Assembly (NCBI GenBank): GCA_016839385.1 | Contig: JAEOUK010000081.1 | Span: forward strand, 1 to 6,235 | DNA from: Promethearchaeota archaeon | Lineage (GTDB): Archaea; Asgardarchaeota; Lokiarchaeia; Sigynarchaeales; MK-D1 | DNA length: 6,235 nucleotides | Direction: 5' to 3' | Part shown: positions 1-5,039 of the stretch, piece after piece | Layout: each line of letters begins with the position of its first letter | Position numbering within the stretch: position 1 is the stretch's first letter | The notes under the pieces: generated by a model | The model's input: only the letters and a program-made list of their open reading frames with translations | Told to the model about the DNA's origin: nothing | Databases searched by the model: none | Program-made: the position numbers and the translations under genes

Positions 1-278
1 AATGAGATTTTTATTGGTTGAGGGATAGGAATAGAAAGAAATTTTGCGATATTTTTCAATCTAGCGGTTTCTTGTCGAAGGAATTGTACTCCATCACGGT
101 TTCGGAAATCCTTATCGATAACCCGTAAAATATATTTTTTGAATTCAAATACATTATAAGTTCCATGGTAGTAAAACTTCAAATCCTTTGCTTTTACATT
201 CCGAAAATGTTTTCCAAGTGTGATTAATAGCTCATCAAGATCCACATCACACGGATTAGTTTCTTCAAAAGATGCCAT
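1..278 (-). CDS. APH/choline-kinase-like phosphotransferase, N-terminal part (cut by window edge)
   Basis: This minus-strand frame is open from an ATG at 278-276 to the window edge, giving 92 residues; the C-terminal part lies outside. It reads as the small N-lobe of the aminoglycoside phosphotransferase/choline kinase superfamily, ATP-dependent cytosolic small-molecule kinases. Residues 37-53 match the nucleotide-binding strand pair (YHGTYNVFEF, then YILRV). RQETARL (68-74) fits the helix with the conserved Glu that pairs with the ATP-binding basic residue. SIPIPQPI (82-89) matches the hinge-proximal segment usually written P-V-P-x-P. The catalytic HGDxxxxN loop and DxD motif would be beyond the edge, so activity and substrate cannot be judged. 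The gene diverges from the DNA methyltransferase. A TTTAAA box about 35 bp upstream fits a short or absent leader. Family call fairly sure; specificity unknown. Confidence 0.75.
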   Translation of the reverse strand, partial: MASFEETNPCDVDLDELLITLGKHFRNVKAKDLKFYYHGTYNVFEFKKYILRVIDKDFRNRDGVQFLRQETARLKNIAKFLSIPIPQPIKIS

Positions 279-312
279 TTCTATTCATTGTAATTCATCA
301 CTTATTAACAAG

Positions 313-318
313 TTTAAA
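313..318. promoter_or_regulatory. Possible bidirectional TATA-like box (TTTAAA)
   Basis: A self-complementary TTTAAA lies between the two divergent starts. It is about 35 bp from the kinase ATG (278) and 46 bp from the proposed methyltransferase ATG (364). Archaeal TATA boxes lie roughly 25 bp before the transcript start, so it could serve either direction with a short leader. In AT-rich DNA such a hexamer is common, and no clear BRE was recognised. Confidence 0.3.
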
Positions 319-363
319 GAAAAACCTATTTTGGCATTGCAATACTACTTATTATCGAGGAAA

Positions 364-1857
364 ATGTTACACTGGGAAGTTAAATCAGACAAAAAAGTAA
401 AAATAGCGACTCTTCATCTCTCTCATGTATTTACCCCCAGTTTCAAAAAAACTGACACCAAAAGGAATACTTTTGAGATTTTCGATCCAAATTCCTTTAG
501 TTCTTTAGTATCTCAACAATATTCGAACTCCTTATGTTTGGAGTTTCACACCCATAATATGCTCTTTCATGGGGATAATTTGGAAATATTACATAAATTA
601 AGAAAAGATATGAAAGAGACAGTAGATCTGATTTACATAGATCCTCCATTCATGAAAAATGTCTCATTTTTTAGGCAAATTGCGTTACGGGGTATTGAAG
701 AGGATGTAATTTATAAACAAAAACAATATTCAGATACGTGGGAACTAGAGGAATATCTACAATTTTTATATGAGAGACTCGTTATTCTCAAGGATCTTCT
801 AAAAAATACTGGTTCGATTTATATACATCTTGATGAGGATGCAGCACATTACATTAAAGTTCTTTTGGATGAAGTGTTTGGAAAAGAAAATTTCCGACGT
901 CAAATCATATGGAATACAGCTTCCTTGAATGTTGCGGGATTTAAAGGGAACGTACGGGACAACTATATTTATGCTACTGGGATTTTGCTGTTTTATACAA
1001 AAAGCACAAAGTACACCTTTAATCCACAATTCACGGAACATCCCGACGAATTTATTAAAAAGAAATATAAAAAATCAGATGAGAAAGGCCGGTATAGGAT
1101 TACTCGCAGAGATAACAAAATTTACTTGAAGGATGATCCAGGAGAGCCAATTACCAACATTTGGAATGATATTCTTTCATTTAATTATGCAAAAATTGCC
1201 TCCAAAGAATCCGTATTCTATCCTACTCAAAAACCTAATGCGTTACTTGAACGTATTATTAAAACATCCTCAAATCCTGGAGATACTGTTTTAGATTGTT
1301 TCTCAGGTTCAGGTACTACTGCAGCAATTGCACAAAAATTAAACAGAAAATGGATTGCTTGTGACAATAATCCCATAGCAATTCATACATGTGAGAAACG
1401 TATTCAAAGATTAATGATGAAGTCCACAAATCCAAGCAAGGAAAGATCATTTCAAGTCTGGTCAATTCATAAACCAAAGCTAACAAATAATCCAATTCAG
1501 TATGGAATCGAATGGAATAATGATATTATTTCAGTAGCTATTTCGGATGTCGATCAAAGAAGTATTTATGAAAACGCTCGATTTAAACCAAAACAAGATT
1601 CCCTTCCAAAGCTAGCCCTTCTTGATTCGATTTTCTTTGCTTTTGCTTTAGCATCTCAAGATGAATTTCCATCCTCTATTCATTACTCAGATATACCTAG
1701 GGGACGAAAAGAATCTATTGCAGGAAAATATCAATTTTTAGTTCCAGTTAATGCAAAAAAAGTCGTCTATGTTGGTATTCGTGCAGTAGATATATTTGGA
1801 GCTGAGTATTCAGAGATATATATGCTTAAAGCTTCTAAAAATAGTGATTCGGATTAA
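364..1857 (+). CDS. Beta-class site-specific DNA methyltransferase (N6-adenine or N4-cytosine)
   Basis: The enzyme transfers a methyl group from S-adenosylmethionine to an exocyclic amino group in DNA. With the ATG at 364 it has 497 residues. Catalytic motif IV (DPPF, 93-96) precedes the SAM-binding motif I (FSGSGTT, 313-319), the beta-class order. HGDNLEIL (69-76) and YPTQKP (286-291) are further family landmarks, and the region between the two motifs should hold target recognition. After about residue 360 there is an extra domain with YSDIPRGRK and a strand ending in AVDIFGAEY, which resembles the C-terminal module of type III-like methylases. The frame stays open upstream to a GTG at 220, but that start would run into the divergent kinase gene (ATG at 278). 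GAGG at 357-360 lies close before the ATG at 364; TTG at 331 and ATG at 559 are alternatives. No nuclease partner is visible, so it may be solitary. DPPF favours adenine, without proof. Confidence 0.88.
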   Translation: MLHWEVKSDKKVKIATLHLSHVFTPSFKKTDTKRNTFEIFDPNSFSSLVSQQYSNSLCLEFHTHNMLFHGDNLEILHKLRKDMKETVDLIYIDPPFMKNVSFFRQIALRGIEEDVIYKQKQYSDTWELEEYLQFLYERLVILKDLLKNTGSIYIHLDEDAAHYIKVLLDEVFGKENFRRQIIWNTASLNVAGFKGNVRDNYIYATGILLFYTKSTKYTFNPQFTEHPDEFIKKKYKKSDEKGRYRITRRDNKIYLKDDPGEPITNIWNDILSFNYAKIASKESVFYPTQKPNALLERIIKTSSNPGDTVLDCFSGSGTTAAIAQKLNRKWIACDNNPIAIHTCEKRIQRLMMKSTNPSKERSFQVWSIHKPKLTNNPIQYGIEWNNDIISVAISDVDQRSIYENARFKPKQDSLPKLALLDSIFFAFALASQDEFPSSIHYSDIPRGRKESIAGKYQFLVPVNAKKVVYVGIRAVDIFGAEYSEIYMLKASKNSDSD

Positions 1858-2518
1858 ATAACCGCACTATATCTTCTTCTTCAAACACACCTGTGTATGT
1901 TTCTTCAATGAGCACCCATTCTTCAGATGGGTTAAATACTGCATGGATATTTCCTTTATCTGTATGGAAGGCATCTCCAGGTGTTACGTGATAGTATACT
2001 TTAGAATTGGCAATAATAATAGGTCTTCCTTCAATAATTCTCCAATCTTCTGAACGTTTTGAATGAGATTGAATACTTACACCTAGATGAGGTCGTAGAA
2101 AAATCAGATTCTTCTTAGGATATGTAAATTTAATGGAATACCATTTTGCTAGTACATCTATATATCCATCGGGAATAGAATGAATTAATTTGAATTCTTC
2201 AGGAACAATGACGTCAAATGGGGAATTCTCGAATTCATAAGGATCAAATAATACCTTCAACAATGAGGGATCTATATTAAATTTCAACGTGATAGGCACA
2301 TTTGATAAGTTAACACATAAAAATTCTTCATTCGGGAGAAAATCTATCGTATTATTATGAATTTCTAATTTGTGGACGGAAACATCATTATGTTGTATTA
2401 GTAAGATTTCGATTCGATTGATCTTTTCTTTTACACCAATTTCAACATGTAGTTCGGTTTCTCCATTTCGATATAGTTTTGTACCTCTTGAGGGTTGTAA
2501 GACCAAAATGTTGCCCAT
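1835..2518 (-). CDS. Two-part protein with C-terminal mannose-6-phosphate isomerase type II-like cupin
   Basis: The 227-residue product has a recognisable C-terminal half (about 125-227). A segment starting WYSIKF leads into SIQSHSKRSEDW (148-159), then a GRP turn, a PGD turn (180-182), IHAVFNP (191-197) and EEEDIVRLF (213-221). This follows the type II phosphomannose isomerase cupin pattern Q-x-H-x2-R-x-E-x-W, later H-x3-N-P, then E-D-D-I-V-R. Q150, H152, E157 and H192 are the likely metal-binding positions and all are present. The N-terminal half (1-120) is rich in short hydrophobic/polar alternations, suggesting beta structure, but I recognise no family. It lacks the nucleotidyltransferase domain of bifunctional GDP-mannose enzymes, so the substrate is open: sugar-phosphate isomerase, another small-molecule enzyme or a binding protein. 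Its 3' end overlaps the convergent methyltransferase by 23 bp; the 5' side diverges from the membrane protein gene. Confidence 0.8.
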   Translation of the reverse strand: MGNILVLQPSRGTKLYRNGETELHVEIGVKEKINRIEILLIQHNDVSVHKLEIHNNTIDFLPNEEFLCVNLSNVPITLKFNIDPSLLKVLFDPYEFENSPFDVIVPEEFKLIHSIPDGYIDVLAKWYSIKFTYPKKNLIFLRPHLGVSIQSHSKRSEDWRIIEGRPIIIANSKVYYHVTPGDAFHTDKGNIHAVFNPSEEWVLIEETYTGVFEEEDIVRLFNPNHYF

Positions 2519-2542
2519 AAAATGAACAATAATCGTACTAAC

Positions 2543-2550
2543 TTAAAATT
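2543..2550 (-). promoter_or_regulatory. TATA-like box for the cupin gene
   Basis: On the minus strand this reads AATTTTAA, 25-32 bp before the cupin ATG at 2518. That spacing puts the transcript start at or next to the start codon, consistent with leaderless mRNA, which is common in archaea; no Shine-Dalgarno sequence is visible. Assigned from position and AT composition only. Confidence 0.35.
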
Positions 2551-2590
2551 GATCGAAACAAGGATCTTGATGTATAGTAAAACGATTACT

Positions 2591-2598
2591 TTTAATTA
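2591..2598 (+). promoter_or_regulatory. TATA-like box for the small membrane protein gene
   Basis: TTTAATTA lies 43-50 bp before the ATG at 2641. A transcript starting about 25 bp downstream would begin near 2620 and would include the Shine-Dalgarno sequence at 2627-2632. Together with the box at 2543-2550 this makes 2519-2640 a plausible divergent promoter region. Confidence 0.35.
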
Positions 2599-2626
2599 CA
2601 ACGGCACCAAGATAATACCAATATTT

Positions 2627-2632
2627 AGGTGA
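2627..2632 (+). promoter_or_regulatory. Shine-Dalgarno sequence deciding the start at 2641
   Basis: AGGTGA is complementary to the archaeal 16S rRNA 3' end and sits 8 nt before the ATG at 2641. An in-frame GTG at 2629 lies inside this element and is therefore an unlikely start. Confidence 0.6.
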
Positions 2633-2640
2633 ATATAACA

Positions 2641-2949
2641 ATGGCTAAAGACAAGATTCTTGGAATAGTTCTGTTAGTACTAGGAGTATTGATTGTAGTT
2701 GCCTTTACCATAATGGGACCAGTAGATTTGATTTTCCACAATTTGTACGGACCTGAGGTTACACAATGGTGGGATGCAATCCCCGGATTCCAGTGGGAAT
2801 GGGCACTTATGATTCCGATATATATTGTAGTTCTGCTTGTATGTGTTGTATTGTTCTGGATAGGGTATTCAATGATCACAACACCTCCCCCCGTTCCATT
2901 GGAGGAATTGGAAGAGGAACTCGAACGAGAAGAAGAAGCCTCTAAGTAG
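2641..2949 (+). CDS. Small two-helix membrane protein with acidic tail, function unknown
   Basis: The 102-residue product has two strongly hydrophobic segments, about 5-26 and 56-78, long enough to cross the membrane. Between them is a loop of roughly 30 residues rich in aromatic residues (WW at 43-44, further W at 52 and 54). After the second helix come TTPPPVPLEEL (80-90) and a highly charged end with repeated Glu. The basic N-terminus (MAKDK) makes an N-in, C-in topology likely, leaving the acidic tail in the cytoplasm, where it could contact a partner. I recognise no named family. It has its own TATA-like box and Shine-Dalgarno sequence and is followed by T-runs, so it is probably transcribed alone. 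It is convincing as a gene because of the clean two-helix pattern, the well-placed ribosome binding site and a coding region without competing frames. Confidence 0.8.
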   Translation: MAKDKILGIVLLVLGVLIVVAFTIMGPVDLIFHNLYGPEVTQWWDAIPGFQWEWALMIPIYIVVLLVCVVLFWIGYSMITTPPPVPLEELEEELEREEEASK

Positions 2950-2957
2950 GTTATTCA

Positions 2958-3004
2958 TTTTTTATTTTTGATTTTTCTAGTGCTATTTTTCTTTCATGTT
3001 TTTT
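2958..3004 (+). terminator. Archaeal-type oligo-T terminator region
   Basis: Five runs of five or six T (2958-2963, 2965-2969, 2972-2976, 2986-2990, 2999-3004) begin 8 bp after the stop of the membrane protein gene. Archaeal RNA polymerase terminates on such U-tracts without needing a hairpin. This would separate the gene from the ribosomal operon downstream. Confidence 0.55.
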
Positions 3005-3121
3005 ATAAGAAATCTTTATTCCACATGAATTTGATAGGTTTTAGCATGATCCCTATTAGTGATCAAATATTCCCCTTTTTTTCCAACGAAGCGCGTTCCC
3101 ACGGGATCTGAAGTGACAAAA

Positions 3122-3128
3122 TTTAAAT
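3122..3128 (+). promoter_or_regulatory. TATA-like box, candidate promoter of the ribosomal operon or a leader RNA
   Basis: TTTAAAT preceded by an A-rich stretch. A transcript starting about 25 bp downstream (near 3150) would begin just before the complementary segments at 3164-3322 and would give rpl22 a leader of roughly 280 nt. Nothing similar is clear within 40 bp of the rpl22 start. Confidence 0.3.
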
Positions 3129-3163
3129 CGAATCAACAATACATGCTTTTCAATTTCATCTTT

Positions 3164-3322
3164 ATAGGTTAGCATTTGGAAACCTATGAATACTGAGACA
3201 TCTCTGCAAAGAGGTTGATTCGCAGATATTCAGGATGGATACGATCACGAGGAATAGAGTGTGTAACTGCGAAAGCATACGTGACACCGTTTCCACACAT
3301 AACCGAAATCAACGCAAATGCT
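3164..3322 (+). ncRNA. Candidate structured RNA (operon leader or small RNA), unidentified
   Basis: Several segments can pair on the plus strand. (1) 3164-3170 with 3181-3187, 7 bp. (2) 3171-3178 with 3315-3322, 8 bp, which would enclose the domain or pair the loop of (1). (3) 3201-3205 with 3210-3214, capped by a GCAA tetraloop. (4) 3214-3222 with 3304-3313, 9 bp with one bulged A. (5) A long hairpin at 3251-3294: GGAA/TTCC, GTGT/ACAC, GTA/TAC and TGC/GCA stacked around internal loops and capped by a GAAA tetraloop. Two GNRA caps and mutually compatible nesting argue for RNA structure. Helices of 7-9 bp in a stretch this long can arise by chance, and no known RNA family matched. Strand and ends are inferred. 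Confidence 0.35.
3185..3197 (+). repeat. 13-nt direct repeat, copy 1
   Basis: TATGAATACTGAG matches the second copy at 3347-3359 at 12 of 13 positions. The two copies lie 149 bp apart and flank hairpins (3), (4) and (5) of the candidate RNA. Confidence 0.6.
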
Positions 3323-3346
3323 GGATACTTACACATCACAGATTTG

Positions 3347-3359
3347 TATGAAAACTGAG
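3347..3359 (+). repeat. 13-nt direct repeat, copy 2
   Basis: TATGAAAACTGAG differs from copy 1 (3185-3197) only at position 7 (A for T). It could be an RNA or protein binding site used twice, or the duplicated target of a small insertion. Confidence 0.6.
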
Positions 3360-3367
3360 GTCGGTAC

Positions 3368-3384
3368 TTCAATCTACGATTGAA
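3368..3384 (+). repeat. Perfect 7-bp inverted repeat upstream of rpl22
   Basis: TTCAATC (3368-3374) and GATTGAA (3378-3384) are separated by TAC. It could be a tight hairpin in the rpl22 leader or a dyad for a regulator. It ends 48 bp before the rpl22 ATG and is not followed by a T-run, so it is not a terminator. Confidence 0.4.
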
Positions 3385-3432
3385 CAGATAACCCCATCAC
3401 TGTAGTGAACAAATTAAGAAGAGCAAATTACA

Positions 3433-3903
3433 ATGCCAAATTTCGGATATTCAATCTCCGGGTTAGATAAAGATAAAACCGCTATAGCTAGTGGTCGAGA
3501 CTTAAAAGTCAGTCACAAAAATACCCGTGAAGTTACAAATACCATTAAAGGAATGTATCTTGAACAAGCAAAGAGGTTTCTAGAAGGAGTAATCTTCATG
3601 AAACAAGCTGTTCCGTTCAAAAGACATAATAAAAAAGTAGCTCACCGAAAGGGATTAGCAAAACAATTCAAATGGGCTTCTGGTCGTTTTCCTGAAAAAT
3701 CTGCAAGAATAGTATACGAAGTATTATCTAATGCAGAAGCAAATGCGGAATATAAAGGATTGGATGCAGAACGATGTCGTATCATTCATGCTGCCGTCAT
3801 GAAAGGTCGGTCGATTAAGAGATACATAGAACGTGCACATGGAAGAAGTACAGCATATTTCGATTTTCTTGTCCATATTGAAATCGTGCTTATGGAGGAA
3901 TAA
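3433..3903 (+). CDS. rpl22: Large-subunit ribosomal protein uL22
   Basis: uL22 binds 23S rRNA and lines the peptide exit tunnel with its long hairpin. The 156-residue length is normal for archaea. MPNFGYSI at the start and GRDLKVSHK (21-29) are typical of the archaeal/eukaryotic form. VPFKRHNKKVAHR (60-72) is the extension absent from bacterial L22. GRFPEKSA (84-91) and AHGRST (135-140) are conserved family segments, and the tunnel hairpin falls around 113-140. The start at 3433 matches the family N-terminus, although no close Shine-Dalgarno precedes it. It is the first gene of the ribosomal run; rps19 and rpl2, usually directly upstream, are absent. A 6-bp gap separates it from rps3. Confidence 0.97.
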   Translation: MPNFGYSISGLDKDKTAIASGRDLKVSHKNTREVTNTIKGMYLEQAKRFLEGVIFMKQAVPFKRHNKKVAHRKGLAKQFKWASGRFPEKSARIVYEVLSNAEANAEYKGLDAERCRIIHAAVMKGRSIKRYIERAHGRSTAYFDFLVHIEIVLMEE

Positions 3904-3909
3904 AAAACC

Positions 3910-4806
3910 ATGCCATTAAAACGAGCATTCGTACAACGTGGAATTCAATTAATGCAAATTGATGAATACTTAGCAAAGATATTAGAAAATTCCGGATACG
4001 CAGGAGTAGAATTACAAAAGCGATACCCACTAGGCTACCAAATCACAATTAAAACCGCAAGACCTGGATTAGTTATTGGTCGAAAAGGTATAAGAATTCG
4101 GGAAATTGGTGAAAAATTAACTGAACTATTCGGATTAGAAAATCCACAAATTGATGTTGAACAAATTGAAAATCCTGAATTAAATTCTCAGATAATGGCG
4201 GAAGCAATCGCGTTTGGAATTCGTAAAGGTCAGAATTATCGAAGAACTGCCTATAATATAATGCGAAGAATTATTCGCGCTGGAGCACGAGGAGTAGAAG
4301 TGAAAATTTCTGGTAAGTCTACTTCACAACGAGCTCGAACTCAAATATTTCGTGCAGGAATCATCTCTAAATGTGGTGAACCGGCAATTGAAGGAGTAGA
4401 CAAAGGAGTTGCGCAAGTAGTATTGAAATCCGGTACAATTGGAATTGTCGTAAAGATTATGCCTTTGGATTATCAAATGCCGGATGAAATCATCCTAAAA
4501 GACCCTGAGTTAAAAGCTCGTTTAGAACAACACAAAAAGAAATCAATGATAATTGAAGAAGAAGTAGAAGACGGGGATGTTTTAATTGACAAGGAGTCTA
4601 AGACAGTAGTTATCGATGCGGGAGATGATGATGAATCAATTTTTGACGATGTAGATGAAGAAATTGAAGATATCGAAGTCGATGAAATAGAGGATGACAA
4701 AGAAGTAAAGGATGAACCTGTCAAAAAAGAACCTGAAAAAGAAAAGAAGAAACGCAGTCGAAGAAAACGTTCATCCAAGAAAAAGGACGAGGAAACGGAG
4801 GAATAG
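3910..4806 (+). CDS. rps3: Small-subunit ribosomal protein uS3 with long charged C-terminal tail
   Basis: uS3 sits in the 30S head at the mRNA entry channel. The N-terminal KH domain carries the nucleic-acid loop VIGRKGIRI (55-63), followed by the C-terminal globular domain with ARGVEVKISGK (126-136), RART (141-144) and a final strand ending near IMPLDY (183-188). From about 201 to 298 there is a tail with no sign of folding: first strongly acidic (about 215-270, runs of D and E), then Lys/Arg-rich (271-292), then acidic again. Charged uS3 extensions occur in other archaea, but 298 residues is long for the family. GGAGGA at 3894-3899 inside the end of rpl22 is its ribosome binding site. The stop is 3 bp before rpl29. 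Confidence 0.97.
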   Translation: MPLKRAFVQRGIQLMQIDEYLAKILENSGYAGVELQKRYPLGYQITIKTARPGLVIGRKGIRIREIGEKLTELFGLENPQIDVEQIENPELNSQIMAEAIAFGIRKGQNYRRTAYNIMRRIIRAGARGVEVKISGKSTSQRARTQIFRAGIISKCGEPAIEGVDKGVAQVVLKSGTIGIVVKIMPLDYQMPDEIILKDPELKARLEQHKKKSMIIEEEVEDGDVLIDKESKTVVIDAGDDDESIFDDVDEEIEDIEVDEIEDDKEVKDEPVKKEPEKEKKKRSRRKRSSKKKDEETEE

Positions 4807-4809
4807 TAA

Positions 4810-5028
4810 ATGCCAAAATCTGACACAATGAAAGATTTGCGAAAGTTAAGCAAAATTGAAAGAGATAAAAAATTGGAAGATCTTTTCGATGAGCTATTAC
4901 TCCTAAAATCCAAAAACTCCATGGGAGGAGCGTTAGATAACCCTTCCCGAATAAAAATAATCAAAAAAACAATTGCACGACTTAAAACAATTGAAAATGA
5001 AGAACTTTTGAACAGAAAACGTTCATAG
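4810..5028 (+). CDS. rpl29: Large-subunit ribosomal protein uL29
   Basis: uL29 is a small helical-hairpin protein near the tunnel exit of the 50S subunit, where it contributes to the docking site for targeting factors. At 72 residues it is of normal size. MGGALDNPSRI (38-48) is the archaeal family signature in the turn between the two helices, and TIARLKTI (54-61) follows in the second helix. GGAGGA at 4797-4802 spans the end of rps3, 7 nt before the ATG at 4810, which supports this start over the internal ATG at 4828 and implies translational coupling. It is followed after 11 bp by rnp1; the SUI1/aIF1 gene found here in some euryarchaea is absent. Confidence 0.95.
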   Translation: MPKSDTMKDLRKLSKIERDKKLEDLFDELLLLKSKNSMGGALDNPSRIKIIKKTIARLKTIENEELLNRKRS

Positions 5029-5039
5029 TTGTAACATCT

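Larger units (their letters stand above)
3005..3432 (+). other. Gene-poor stretch before the ribosomal operon
   Basis: No convincing protein gene lies here. The stretch holds TATA-like boxes at 3002-3009 (TTTATAAG, overlapping the last T-run) and 3122-3128, a pair of 13-nt direct repeats, a set of nested complementary segments at 3164-3322, and a perfect 7-bp hairpin at 3368-3384. The last roughly 250 bp look richer in G+C than the flanking intergenic DNA. No tRNA, 5S rRNA, SRP RNA or RNase P RNA core motif was recognised. No close Shine-Dalgarno precedes rpl22. Confidence 0.5.

Noticed and set aside
220..363. N-terminal extension of the methyltransferase from GTG 220
   Set aside because: It would overlap the start of the divergent kinase gene by 59 bp and shows no family motif; ATG 364 has GAGG just upstream.
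3185..3359. C/D box small RNA suggested by ATGA and CTGA in each 13-nt repeat
   Set aside because: The ATGA and CTGA elements are only a few nucleotides apart within each copy, leaving no guide region, and neither copy has a full RTGATGA C box.
3184..3372. Minus-strand open frame of 62 codons (TTG start), open a further 8 codons upstream
   Set aside because: No recognisable family, no ribosome binding site, position 1 of codons is not G-rich, and it lies over the region whose plus strand shows paired segments. It remains possible that it is a decayed gene fragment; a protein search would decide.
3005..3432. tRNA, 5S rRNA, SRP RNA or RNase P RNA in the gene-poor stretch
   Set aside because: No T-arm GGTTCRA core, no SRP helix 8 GGAAG/AGCAG pattern and no RNase P GAGGAAAGTCC/ACAGAA pair could be found on the strands read.
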